Shown: in pieces, positions 8,748-18,400 of the stretch
Numbering within the stretch: position 1 is the stretch's first letter
How the letters are laid out: every line of letters begins with the position of its first letter
NCBI GenBank assembly: GCA_903929755.1
Contig: CAIYVZ010000160.1
Location: 86,650-150,649, forward strand
Direction: 5' to 3'
Origin: an uncultured Acidobacteriia bacterium
Lineage (GTDB): Bacteria; Acidobacteriota; Terriglobia; Bryobacterales; Bryobacteraceae
DNA length: 64,000 bases
Notes under the pieces: model-generated
Databases searched by the model: none
What the model saw: only the letters and a program-made list of their open reading frames with translations
What the model was told of the DNA's origin: nothing
Position numbers and translations under genes: made by a program

Positions 8748-9698
8748 ATGACCGCCCGCCGGCGACCGCAACTCCTGTTCCTGTCGCTGGCCCTCTTCGT
8801 CAACCTCGCTGCTACCCTGGCGGTTCGTGCCTTCCCGTCACCGAAAGTTCAGTTCGGGGCCATTCTGGACATGACCTTCACGGTCACCGGCCTCTACTAC
8901 TGGCTCCTTGTCCGGCCCGGCCACCGGGGCAAACTCAGTCTCTCGTTCATCTTCCTGCTCGGCCTGCTCCGGGCTTCGTTCGCCTTTCCCCGAGTCATCC
9001 CCGGACGCGAACTCATAGTCGGCGCTTTCGAAGTCGCCCTCGCCGCAGCCATCTTCACCGCCTGGCGCAAAAGCCGTGCACTTACCGAAACCGACCCCGT
9101 CGCCCGACTCCGCCAGATCCTTCGCGGAATCCTGCCCTCCGAAACCGCCGCCCGAGCCCTGGCCGCCGAATTCGCCGTCCTCTACTACGGCTTCGCCTGG
9201 CGAGCCAAACCCCACGTCCCCGAAAATGCCAAACCCTTCACGCTCCACCAGCGTTCCGGCTTCGGCGACATCCTGCTCTTCGTCGGTCTGGCCTCGCTGC
9301 TGGAAATCGTCCCGGTCCACCTGGTCGCCGCCCGCTGGAGCCATACGGCAGCGTGGATTCTGACCGCGCTGAGCCTCTACGGAGCCCTCTGGGTAGTCGC
9401 CATCGCCCGCTCCCTCACCTTGCGCCCTGCGCTGCTGACAGCCGAAGCGCTAACCCTCCGCTTCGGCCTGCTCTTCAGCCTTGAAATTCCGCGCGAAGCG
9501 ATCCTGTCCGTCTCCGCAGCGCCACTGGAAGGCGCAACGCGAATCCCGCGCCGGACCGAAGCGAATCTCTACTTGCACCTCAACCGCCCGCTCCGAGCCG
9601 AACGAATCCTGGGCCTCGGCAAAACCGTCCAGACCCTCGGCATCTGCGCCGATGAGCCCGAAGCCTTTCTGGCCGCCCTTAAGCTTCCAGCGGCGTAA
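8748..9698 (+). CDS. Multi-pass membrane protein of unknown function
   Basis: 316 residues. Several hydrophobic segments are visible, in the first 110 residues and again at about 175-225, followed by a soluble C-terminal part of about 90 residues. No family recognised. It starts 4 nt after the prepilin stop, so is probably co-transcribed, and converges with the next gene, overlapping it by 20 nt at the 3' end. Confidence 0.7.
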   Translation: MTARRRPQLLFLSLALFVNLAATLAVRAFPSPKVQFGAILDMTFTVTGLYYWLLVRPGHRGKLSLSFIFLLGLLRASFAFPRVIPGRELIVGAFEVALAAAIFTAWRKSRALTETDPVARLRQILRGILPSETAARALAAEFAVLYYGFAWRAKPHVPENAKPFTLHQRSGFGDILLFVGLASLLEIVPVHLVAARWSHTAAWILTALSLYGALWVVAIARSLTLRPALLTAEALTLRFGLLFSLEIPREAILSVSAAPLEGATRIPRRTEANLYLHLNRPLRAERILGLGKTVQTLGICADEPEAFLAALKLPAA

Positions 9699-10638
9699 GC
9701 CCGATCCCGAACTCCCCTTCCAGGTCGTACTTCATGCCGTGGACCGTCCCCTGCCCATTCGCAATGCAGAGTTTCCGCGTCCGCACATCCTCCACAAACT
9801 TCGGATTCGAAGCCTCCGCCCGCCGGTTCGCAATAATCTGCAACCGCGCCACCTCAATCTCCATCGGATCCGTAGCTGTAATCTGATCAAAATCACCCCG
9901 AATCAGAGTCTCCGTCGCCGCCGAGATCGATCCGTTCTGCGTCACGATATCGAACATCAAAGCCTGAGCCCGAACCGTGGTCAAACCATACTCCTGACAC
10001 AACTGCGTCGCTTTGGAGCTGGTACTCTCCACATGGTCGGCCTGAATCGCCTGAAACTCCGGAGTCTGCCCCAGCGCATGGAACATTCCGGCCCATGGTT
10101 CCAGAAAATGAAAGCGCGCATCCTGAACCGAATTCGCCCAAGCCAACTGCTCCGCCTTCGGCTGCGCCAGCATGTCCCGCAGCGCCTGCAAATTCTCTCC
10201 GAAGATCCCCGAGATCACATCCGCATGCTCCGCAATCATCTGCTGCAGTAAGGGCTGCAAGCTCCCCTGCCCAAGATTCCACTGCAGAGCCCCAAAGCTC
10301 ATCCCCATCCCGTCAAAATTGCCCGTCAACCCGCTAAAGCAACCCGGAGGCGGCGTGGATGTCTCAAACGTCCCGGTAAGCGCGAGGCACCGCGCTGTAA
10401 CCGGAGCCGACAACAACGGACTAGCCAGCGCCGGAGCCCCAGGAAACAAGAGGGACCACGTGTGCGGGCCCACAATCCCGTCCACCGTGAGCCCGTTAGC
10501 ACTCTGGAAAGCCTTTACGGCAGCCTGCACGCCATTGCCGAAAACGCCATCCACGCCCCCGGAATAAAGCCCCAAATCCGTAAGCCGCTGTTCCAGTTGC
10601 CGAACGTCATCGCCAGTAGATCCAGGCTGAAGAGTCAT
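9679..10638 (-). CDS. Peptidoglycan-binding protein with a lysozyme-like C-terminal region
   Basis: 319 residues. The first 65 residues form a PG_binding_1 domain (G-S-x-G-x-D-V-x-x-L-E-Q-x-L, then G-x-x-D-G-V-F-G, then V-D-G-I-V-G-P-x-T-W). The remainder holds T-G-T-F-E-T and G-N-F-D-G-M-G-M-S-F-G-A-L-Q-W-N, a pattern resembling chitosanase/lysozyme-like proteins in which the early Glu would be catalytic; this is inference. No signal peptide is seen. The start is close to the divergent toxin-antitoxin promoter. Confidence 0.7.
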   Translation of the reverse strand: MTLQPGSTGDDVRQLEQRLTDLGLYSGGVDGVFGNGVQAAVKAFQSANGLTVDGIVGPHTWSLLFPGAPALASPLLSAPVTARCLALTGTFETSTPPPGCFSGLTGNFDGMGMSFGALQWNLGQGSLQPLLQQMIAEHADVISGIFGENLQALRDMLAQPKAEQLAWANSVQDARFHFLEPWAGMFHALGQTPEFQAIQADHVESTSSKATQLCQEYGLTTVRAQALMFDIVTQNGSISAATETLIRGDFDQITATDPMEIEVARLQIIANRRAEASNPKFVEDVRTRKLCIANGQGTVHGMKYDLEGEFGIGLTPLEA

Positions 10639-10648
10639 GTTGAAATCC

Positions 10649-10681
10649 TCTCACAAATGGAACGTTCAAAAAATCGTGAGA
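10649..10681. promoter_or_regulatory. Nested palindromes, candidate antitoxin operator
   Basis: TCTCAC (10649-10654) and GTGAGA (10676-10681) form a perfect 6-bp inverted repeat around the 8-bp palindrome GAACGTTC (10660-10667). The site lies in the divergent intergenic region just before the antitoxin start. Autoregulation by the antitoxin is usual for such pairs. Confidence 0.4.
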
Positions 10682-10692
10682 TAATCAACTCG

Positions 10693-10956
10693 ATGGACGC
10701 GATCCTGCAATTGCCCGAAGCTCTGGCCCATCGGCTGCAAAGTCTCGCAGCCGAGGAGCAAACCAGTCTGGATGGTCTTCTGCGGCGTCTCGTTTCTGAG
10801 CATGTCGAGCGGCGGGGCGTTCAGCCCAGCCACCGTTCCATACCTCGCCGAGATGTCAGCTTCCCTCTCGTCTCCGAGGACCACACCGGAGTAATCCATC
10901 CCGTCACAGGCCCGGACCTGGACGAAATGTTCGCCCTTGATGACATCACTTCCTGA
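10693..10956 (+). CDS. VapB-type antitoxin
   Basis: 87 residues from the ATG at 10693 (an in-frame ATG at 10657 lies inside the palindromic site and is less likely). The N-terminal half (I-L-Q-L-P-E-A-L-A-x-R-L ... L-D-G-L-L-R-R-L-V) looks like a DNA-binding helical motif. The C-terminal part, with P-V-T-G-P-D-L-D-E-M, resembles the toxin-binding tail seen in antitoxins paired with PIN toxins. Its stop overlaps the toxin start by 17 nt, a typical coupled arrangement. Confidence 0.75.
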   Translation: MDAILQLPEALAHRLQSLAAEEQTSLDGLLRRLVSEHVERRGVQPSHRSIPRRDVSFPLVSEDHTGVIHPVTGPDLDEMFALDDITS

Positions 10957-11371
10957 TGTGAATGTCCTGCTGGCGCTGGTCGCAGGAGGACACGAACACC
11001 ACCTTCCAGCCAAGGCCTGGTTCATCGCACAAGGTGCCGATTCAGTGGCCATCTGTCGGGTTACTCAGATGGGGCTCCTGCGCCTCCTGACAAATCCCAA
11101 AGTACTCCCCGCCGGCGCATTCACGATTCGCAATTCATGGGATATCTCCCATGAATTGCTCGCGGATAGACGCGTCTTCTTTGAGTACGAGCCCCCGGAG
11201 TTGGAATCCACTTGGGCAAACATGATGAACCGTCCCAACATAGGACCATCCAGTTGGACCGATGCTTACCTGGCCGCCTTCGCCCGCAAATCCGACTACG
11301 AGTTAGTTACCTTTGATCAGGGCTTCCGTCGCTGGAGCGATGCAACCCGTACGCTACTCCTCCACGCGTAG
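10940..11371 (+). CDS. VapC-type PIN-domain ribonuclease toxin
   Basis: 143 residues. The PIN fold is indicated by the N-terminal L-P-D-V-N-V-L-L-A-L (first acidic residue), the T-D-A-Y-L-A-A block (third acidic residue) and the closing V-T-F-D-Q-G-F. Such toxins cut RNA, often tRNA or rRNA, when freed from the antitoxin. Start chosen at the ATG at 10940, inside the antitoxin 3' end. Converges with the sulfatase gene 12 nt away. Confidence 0.85.
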   Translation: MTSLPDVNVLLALVAGGHEHHLPAKAWFIAQGADSVAICRVTQMGLLRLLTNPKVLPAGAFTIRNSWDISHELLADRRVFFEYEPPELESTWANMMNRPNIGPSSWTDAYLAAFARKSDYELVTFDQGFRRWSDATRTLLLHA

Positions 11372-11383
11372 CCACCAGCATCC

Positions 11384-12883
11384 CTACTTCCTCCGAATTC
11401 GCCCCAATTCCCCCAACATCCGCGCCACCACCTCCGGATACTCCGCCGCCCGGTTCGTCGTCTCCCCCGGATCCAGCTTGATGTCGTACAACTGCGGCGT
11501 CGGCTCATTCCCCAACTCCGTCGCCGTATTCCGGTCCACCCGGGCCCCCTTGCCGCCCTCAATCACCTTCCAGTTCCCCTCAACCAGCGACAAAACGCCG
11601 GCATGCTCCACCACGCTCGTCCGCGCCGTCTTTGATTTCCCCAGCAACGCCGGCAGCACATTCACGCCATCCGGACTGGCCCCCGCCGGAACTGGTTGCC
11701 CCACTAAAGCCGCCATCGTCGCCAGCAAATCCACCTGACTCACCAGCGCCTCTGACCGCGTGTCCTTACGAATCTGCCCCGGCCACCGCGCCAGCAGCGG
11801 AATCCGTGTCCCGCCATCGAAATTGCTGTACTTCCCGCCCCGATACCGGCCCGCCGGACGATGCCCGTTCAGCTTCTCCACCGCCTGGTCCTGATACCCG
11901 TCATCCACCACAGGTCCGTTATCGCTCGAAAACATCACCAGCGTCTTCTTCGCCAAACCCAACTGGTCTAACTTATCCAGAATCCGCCCCACTGACCAAT
12001 CCAGCTCCGCAATCGAATCCCCCCGCGGCCCCATCCCGGTCTTCCCCACAAATCGCGAATTCGGCATCCGCGGCACATGGATATCGTGCGTCGCAAAGTA
12101 CAGGAAAAACGGCCCGGCCTTCTCCCGTTCCAGAAAAGCCTCCGCCTTCCCGGTAATCGTCCCGGCCATGTCCTCATCCACCCAGAGCGCCTTCTTCCCG
12201 CCCTTCATGTACCCGATCCGGCTGACCCCGTTCACAATCGTCTGGTCATGCCCATGGCTCGGATGCATCTTCAGTAATTCGGGATTCGCCTTGCCCGTAG
12301 GCTCCCCCGGAAACGGGTCTTTGTAACTAACCTGAATCGGATCTGCCGGATCCAGATTCACCACCCGCCCGTTCTCCACATACACGCACGGAACACGATC
12401 CCCCGTAGCGGGAATCAGAAAGGAATAATCGAACCCAAGCTCACGGGGCCCCGGAGTAATTTCCTGGTTCCAGTCGACCTTGCCGTTGCCCAGACCTAAG
12501 TGCCACTTACCCACCACCCCGCACTGATACCCCTTCTGCTTCATCACCGAAGCCACCGTCGGAGTCCCCGCCGGAATAATCATCGCCGCATCGCCCGGCA
12601 GCACCCCGGTCCCCGGCTTGCGCCACGCATACTCGCCCGTAAGCATCGAGTACCGCGATGGCGTGCACGTTGCAGACGTCGCATGAGCGTTCGAAAACTG
12701 CAGGCCGGCGGCAGCCAGACGATCCAGATTCGGCGTCTTCACCTGAGTCGCGCCATAGCAACTCAGGTCGCCATAACCCACGTCATCGGCGTAAATCAGG
12801 ACCACGTTCGGCGGGCGTGCCGCAGCAGAAACGGGAGCGGCCAAAGCCGCCCCCGCCACACTTAGAAACTCTCGCCGCCTCAT
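11384..12883 (-). CDS. Tat-exported sulfatase (type I, Cys-type)
   Basis: 499 residues. The N terminus M-R-R-R-E-F-L-S-V-A-G-A-A-L is a twin-arginine signal. The sulfatase core is clear: N-V-V-L-I-Y-A-D-D with metal-binding Asp, and the maturation motif C73-T-P-S-R77, whose Cys is converted to formylglycine. G-K-W-H-L-G and the F-S-S-D-N-G-P metal site follow. Hydrolyses sulfate esters in the periplasm; the substrate is not predictable, and a formylglycine-generating enzyme is not encoded here. The start overlaps the upstream esterase stop as ATGA, so the two are co-translated. Confidence 0.92.
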   Translation of the reverse strand: MRRREFLSVAGAALAAPVSAAARPPNVVLIYADDVGYGDLSCYGATQVKTPNLDRLAAAGLQFSNAHATSATCTPSRYSMLTGEYAWRKPGTGVLPGDAAMIIPAGTPTVASVMKQKGYQCGVVGKWHLGLGNGKVDWNQEITPGPRELGFDYSFLIPATGDRVPCVYVENGRVVNLDPADPIQVSYKDPFPGEPTGKANPELLKMHPSHGHDQTIVNGVSRIGYMKGGKKALWVDEDMAGTITGKAEAFLEREKAGPFFLYFATHDIHVPRMPNSRFVGKTGMGPRGDSIAELDWSVGRILDKLDQLGLAKKTLVMFSSDNGPVVDDGYQDQAVEKLNGHRPAGRYRGGKYSNFDGGTRIPLLARWPGQIRKDTRSEALVSQVDLLATMAALVGQPVPAGASPDGVNVLPALLGKSKTARTSVVEHAGVLSLVEGNWKVIEGGKGARVDRNTATELGNEPTPQLYDIKLDPGETTNRAAEYPEVVARMLGELGRIRRK

Positions 12884-14532
12884 CTTACGAAGTCAATGCT
12901 GGCAATCGTCCGCGAACCCGTCCGCCACTGAGCCACCATCTTGCCCTTGCCATCCACTTCGATCAACCGCCGCCCCGTATAGTCATTGATCAGCAAATTT
13001 CCGTTCGGCAACTGCGTGAAGCCCGAAGTCCACCCCATCCGAATCGCCGGATCCGTCCCGCCAATCGACCGCACAATCTTCCCGGCCGGATCCACTTCCA
13101 CCAGCTCACCAGGGTTCGACAAACTCATCAGCGTATTCCCGTTTGCCAGCCGGCGTCCCATATACAGGCGACGAGCTTTTCCATTCGGAGCCTGCCACTG
13201 CCAAATAATCTTCCCCGCCTGGTCGACCTCAATAATCCGACCCTCAATCTCTACCGCAATCAGCGTCGTGCCCGCGTCGGTGCGGTGCGAATTCCGGCTC
13301 CGCATCTTCGCCAGGTCGGCGCTCTCATACTTCCAGACCACCTTCTTGTCCGGCGTCACTTCAATCACTTTGCCCAGCTGCGCATCGCCGATCAGCGTAT
13401 TCCCGTTCGCCAGCCGTTGCGCCGCCAGAGGATGCTCCACGCCGTCCGAAAACTCCCAAACTACCTTGTGGTTCTCATCCAGCTCCACTACCTTCTTCGC
13501 CGGATTCCGCGTATACAGAACATGCCCGTTCGGCAGAGCCTGCACATCGTGGCCGTGGTCATTCGGAGCCGTCCAAAGCACCTTCGCCGAAGGCCACTCA
13601 ATCTCCGCAATCTCCCCATTCGGACCATGATCCGAAATCAGGATGTGATACTTCACCGGCACCGGCTTCAGGTACTTGTCGAACCACGCAATAGCTTTCT
13701 CATCAGCCCGCGCCGCGTCCGCGCCCTTGAACCCATGCCCTGCGCCCGACATCGTTTCCAGTTCCGCCGTCGCGCCCGCCGCAATCATCTTCTCCACCAG
13801 CCAGAGCGACTGCTCATAAGCCACATAGTTATCCGCCGTGCCATGCATCGCCAGCGTGGGAGCCGCATTCGGATTCACCCAGCTCAGAGGGCTCGACTTG
13901 ATGTGGTCAATCCGGTTATGGTCCAGATCCCCACCGAGGAACATCGGCAGAACTTCCGCCGCGTCCACTGACTTCGAATACGACTGCGTAAAGTCCGTGG
14001 GGCCATACTCATCCACCACCGCCTGGACCGCACTCGATTGCTCCGGATGCCCGCCCGTACCCTCAAACTCCGCCACGCCCGCCGTCAACCCCAGCATCAG
14101 CACCAAATGCGCGCCCGCACTCCCGCCCAACGCTCCAATGTGCTCCGTATCAATCCCGTATTTCCCGGCATTCGCCCGCAGGAACCGAACCGCCGCCTTC
14201 ACGTCATGCACCGGGGCAGGGAACTGATTCCCCGGAGACAGCCGGTAATTCGCCGTCGCCGCCACATACCCGTGCTCCGCCAGCTTCACCGCCAGCGCAA
14301 TGTAGCCCTCTTTCGTGCCGGCGCGGAACCCGCCGCCATGCACCAGCAGAACCGCCGGGCGCGGCTTGTCAGAAACCTCTTTCGGACGGATAATGTCCAT
14401 CGTCTGCCGTCCGCCGACGTTCGTATAAGCAACGTCGCGGTCGGCAATTACCGTGGCCGGAACAGGCGGAGCAGCGGGAGCCTGAGCCAACATGGCCGAG
14501 GCAACAATCAGAAATAAAGCTGGAAGACGCAT
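12880..14532 (-). CDS. Secreted alpha/beta-hydrolase fused to a beta-propeller domain
   Basis: 550 residues. After a signal peptide (about 1-17) comes an esterase of the BD-FAE/carboxylesterase type: oxyanion H65-G-G-G68, nucleophile Ser138 in G-G-S-A-G, and candidate Asp234 and His266 (G-A-G-H-G-F). From about residue 305 to the end there are repeated blades of the form L-P/A-N-G-N-x-L ... V-E-V-D-x-x-G-K-I-V-W, a PQQ/arylsulfotransferase-like propeller. The two-domain arrangement is uncommon. The esterase and the coupled sulfatase may strip acyl and sulfate groups from one polysaccharide; this is inferred from coupling only. Confidence 0.85.
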   Translation of the reverse strand: MRLPALFLIVASAMLAQAPAAPPVPATVIADRDVAYTNVGGRQTMDIIRPKEVSDKPRPAVLLVHGGGFRAGTKEGYIALAVKLAEHGYVAATANYRLSPGNQFPAPVHDVKAAVRFLRANAGKYGIDTEHIGALGGSAGAHLVLMLGLTAGVAEFEGTGGHPEQSSAVQAVVDEYGPTDFTQSYSKSVDAAEVLPMFLGGDLDHNRIDHIKSSPLSWVNPNAAPTLAMHGTADNYVAYEQSLWLVEKMIAAGATAELETMSGAGHGFKGADAARADEKAIAWFDKYLKPVPVKYHILISDHGPNGEIAEIEWPSAKVLWTAPNDHGHDVQALPNGHVLYTRNPAKKVVELDENHKVVWEFSDGVEHPLAAQRLANGNTLIGDAQLGKVIEVTPDKKVVWKYESADLAKMRSRNSHRTDAGTTLIAVEIEGRIIEVDQAGKIIWQWQAPNGKARRLYMGRRLANGNTLMSLSNPGELVEVDPAGKIVRSIGGTDPAIRMGWTSGFTQLPNGNLLINDYTGRRLIEVDGKGKMVAQWRTGSRTIASIDFVR

Positions 14533-14592
14533 CGTGGCGAATATAACGCATCTGAAGGCCTCCGTGCCAACTTATCTGCGCTGGTACTCCAA

Positions 14593-15381
14593 ATGCACTT
14601 GGGCGTACCTATGGAATTCGCAGCTGCGCTCGCCCTGATGCTCCTCAGCCAGCAACCCGTTACAGACGGTACCTGGCTTGCCCCCGTCTACAGCAACGAA
14701 GTAACCCGCCCTCTCGACCCGCCCCTCCACGAGCAGCACTACTACGCAGACCTCGCCCTGAAACTTCTCATTGACGACCCCCTCCCCGCCCAGTACATCC
14801 TCATCGTCGACCGCAACAAAAACGTGCAGGCCATCTTCACCTACTGGATCTCCCCGGCTCGCCAGGCCCATTTCATAGGAGCCTCGCCCGTTTCCACCGG
14901 CAAACCCGGCCGCTTCGATTACTTCACCACCCCCACTGGCGTCTTCGCTCACACCCTTGATAATCCCGACTTCCGCGCCGAGGGCACACCGAACGAAAAT
15001 GGCATCCGGGGCTACGGCAGTAAAGGCATGCGCGTTTTTGACTTCGGCTGGCAAACTGCCGAGCGCGGCTGGGGACGCGGCGGCACCAGCCTGCTTCGCC
15101 TCCAGCTCCACGCCACAGATCCTGACTTGCTGGAATCCCGCCTCGGCACCCCACAATCCAAAGGCTGCATCCGCATTCCCGCCACCCTGAACATGTTCCT
15201 CGACCACTACGGCATTCTCGACGCCGAGTATGATCGGGCCCTGCACGAAGGCAGGAGTCTCTGGATCCTCTCCAACACCCGCCAGCCAACGGCGTGGTCC
15301 GGTCGTTATCTCGTCGTCGTCGATAGCGACCGAACCACCCGGCCGGCCTGGGCGCTGCCCACTAAAGCCCCAATAAAGTAA
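14593..15381 (+). CDS. L,D-transpeptidase (YkuD family), exported
   Basis: 262 residues (or 256 from the second Met at 14611, which is followed by a short hydrophobic segment). The YkuD catalytic motif is intact: His173 in L-H-A-T and S189-K-G-C192-I-R, with Cys192 as nucleophile. Such enzymes make 3-3 peptidoglycan cross-links or attach proteins to the wall, in the periplasm. Divergent from the esterase-sulfatase operon across a 60-bp gap. Confidence 0.88.
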   Translation: MHLGVPMEFAAALALMLLSQQPVTDGTWLAPVYSNEVTRPLDPPLHEQHYYADLALKLLIDDPLPAQYILIVDRNKNVQAIFTYWISPARQAHFIGASPVSTGKPGRFDYFTTPTGVFAHTLDNPDFRAEGTPNENGIRGYGSKGMRVFDFGWQTAERGWGRGGTSLLRLQLHATDPDLLESRLGTPQSKGCIRIPATLNMFLDHYGILDAEYDRALHEGRSLWILSNTRQPTAWSGRYLVVVDSDRTTRPAWALPTKAPIK

Positions 15382-15430
15382 GCCCCAACAAGAAGCGCCG
15401 CCAGCGCCGCAATTCACACATCCGCATCCC

Positions 15431-15461
15431 GCTCTCCAGGCTTGGCCTCCAGAGCGTTTTA
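15431..15461 (+). terminator. Weak intrinsic terminator candidate
   Basis: An interrupted stem (GCTCT/AGAGC plus AGGC/GCCT around a TTG loop) is followed by GTTTTAC. It lies between two convergent genes and could end the L,D-transpeptidase transcript. Two mismatches and a short T-run keep confidence low. Confidence 0.3.
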
Positions 15462-18400
15462 CTTCTGTACCGGCAACAGTCCTGAGTTACTCGCTACCCC
15501 AGCCTGCTGCAGCGTCAGCGCCAGATTGCCGTTCTTCGCCGTTGCCGGCACCGTCATGTTGATCTGATACACCCCGACCAACCCCGGCGTCAGCCCCGCA
15601 AAGGTATAACTTACCGCCAGCCCGTCCAGCGTGATGGAAGGCGGATTCGCCACCGCCGCCGGATCCGTCGGACTCGCCGCCCCGCTCGCCACCGCGGTCT
15701 GCGTCAACCCCATCCCGGCCAGGTAGATCACGATTGCTTCCCCAGGTTTCGCAGGGCTCGCCTCCGTCACCACGCCACCTGCCTGATGCGTAGCGTTCAC
15801 GAACCCCGTCGGCAACAACGAAAGCCCCGGAGCCGCATCCGCCATCTGCAACCCGTCCGGGGTCGTCAGCGCGCCATTTGCGCTGATCACCACCTGATAC
15901 GGTTGCCCCGTCACCAGTTCCGCCGGAACCTGCACGTTCACCTGGCTCGGCGTTACCGAAGCGATCGGCGCTTTCAGGCCCCCAATGAACACCGAAGTCC
16001 CGCCCAGAATTGTCGGTAGCGGAATTATGGTATTCGTCACTGCCTGGCTCGCCAAATACTGCCCCTTAATGGAGACCAGCGTTCCCGGAGCGGCTGGCAC
16101 GCCACCCACCGGATTGTAAATATTCAGCACGGCGTCCCTGTTCAACACAGGGGCATTATTCGGCGTCACCACGCCCCCAAACTTCACCGTCGCTCCCGCG
16201 TATCCGGGCGCGTTCGCCAGCACCGTAATGGTGATCTGCCCCGAAGTTTTCCGCGGCGTCCAGGTTCCCGCATACCGGCCCGAAGTCGGGTCCAGCGCTA
16301 CCAGCGGCAGCGGCGGATCTCCGTTTGAGAACGTCGTCACCAGTTGCCCCGAAGTTACCGGATCTCCGCAATCGCTGGTCAGCGTAATCTCCATCGGTAC
16401 CGGCCATGAGGCGGGGGCGGAGAAGTTCGTCACCAGCCCCGTCTGCGTCGGCACAACCTGCTTTGCCACACAGCCCGCAGCTTTCGGCTTCAGCAGTGAT
16501 GTTGCCACCGCGGGCTGCACAATCAGCGTTACGTTCACGCTGCGCACCCCCATCGCCTCAAACGCGTAGTTCACCAGCCCGCGGTAAACCCCCGGCGTCA
16601 GCTTCGAAGTATCAATCGCAACAGCTGTTTCCTCTGGCTGTGCAGCCGATGTGGTCCGCGTCCCCGGCGTCACCACAATCCACGGAATGCCGTCTTCTGT
16701 CCACGCCGACCACTGGAACGGCACCGGTACTTTCGAGCCCGTGTATACCTTCACGCTTTGCGTTGCCGGTTTCCCTCCCACAGAACTGAAGAACACCAGG
16801 CCCGCCGGAGCTACGGTCGGTTTCTGTCGCTCCGTTGCCGGAGTTACCGTCAAAACCACCGTGTAATCCTGCGGGGAATTCGCCACGCCATTCGCCGCCA
16901 CGCGAATCGTGCCGTAGTAAGTCCCCGCGTTCAGGGCCCCCACCGCCGTCTCGTCCAGCGAATAATCGATTCGTCCTGGCAGTCCTGGCGATGCCGTCCC
17001 GCTCGCCGTCCCCAGCCGCAGAAAATTCCCCTGCGCGACAGACGCCGTCCACGTCACCGGTCCACCGTTCTGTGCCGTCACCAGGAACGACGGCGTCGGC
17101 CCGGAATAAGCCCCGCCTGCCGGTACTGAAGTCGTCAGCCCTGCCGGAGCCAGCGTCACCGTTGGGCTTCCCGCTATGTAGTAAGTCACAGGTACGGAAA
17201 CGCGCCCGCCCGATGTCGTCATGTCGATCTGGCTGTAGTAATACCCCGCCGCCAGCGAATCCACCGTGACCGTAATCGCCGCCGAAGTTCCAGCCGTCAG
17301 AGTCGCGGGAACGTCGCTCACATGGCACCACGGTGCCCCGCAGGAAATGGAACCGATCCCCAGGGTGCCGCCTCCTGAATTCGAAATAGTAATACTCTGG
17401 CTTAACGCGCCCGGAGCGCTGGATGAACCCGTGAACGCCACTGAGCCCGTGCCCACCGTAAGCTGCGGCGGGCGTCCCTGCACCAGCGCCGTCACCCCCA
17501 CCGTCTGGCTCCGGCCCGCACAGGGAGCCGTCGCACACGTCACCGTTACCACTCCTGCGTAAGCAGTCGTCGAGCTAACCAGTGCCGCCGCCCCGCTGTT
17601 CGGCGCAATATTGAAACTCCCCGGCGTGTTCCCTCGTCCGCCCGTAATATCCAGCCACGGGACGCTCGCCGTAGCCGTCCAGGCCAGATTCCTGTTCACA
17701 TCCGTCGATTGCACTCGCACCGTGGCACCTGCCGGCAGCGACGTTGTTCCCGCCGCCAGCGAAAAAGCCAGCGCGCCGTCCGAGAGAATAATGTCGCCCG
17801 TCAAAGGCCGGACTTCCAGCGTGAAACCCGCACTCGCCTTCAGCCCGGTCGTATCCGTCGCCGTCACCGTGAAACCAAAGTTCCCGGTCGCCGTCGGCGT
17901 GCCTCCAATGGCCCCGATCGGCGAGACAGTAATGCCGCCCGGCAGGCTCCCGTCCGTCACCCCGTACGTGTAGGGCCCAAGCCCTCCCTGGGCCAGCAGC
18001 GTCTGTGCCGGATAATCCACCGTCACCATGCCCGCCGGAAGCGCCGAGGGCGTCAGAATCGTTATCGGCGGAGCTGCAATCACGATACTGAAAGTTCCCG
18101 TTACCGCTGTCCCGCTACTGTCCGTCACCCGCCCCGTGAACGTAAATGTCCCCGTCGTTGTCGGCGTGCCGCTAAAAGATCCCAAACTCGACATCCGCAC
18201 GCCCTCCGGCAATGCGCCGCCCGCAAGCGAGAAAACATAGGGTGACCCGCCCCCGGTTGCGCTCAATGACGCGGAGTAGGGTGTATTCACTAAGCCCGTC
18301 GGCATCGTCCCCGTCAACGTCAGTACCGGCGCCGGACCGATCAGCAGCGTCGTGTTTCCCGACGCCGTGTTCCCCAGGGCATCGGACACTGTTACCGAAA

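Noticed and set aside
9481..10251. 256-codon plus-strand frame across the end of the membrane protein and opposite the peptidoglycan-binding gene
   Set aside because: Arg/Pro/Ser-rich translation typical of a wrong frame; both flanking genes are better supported.
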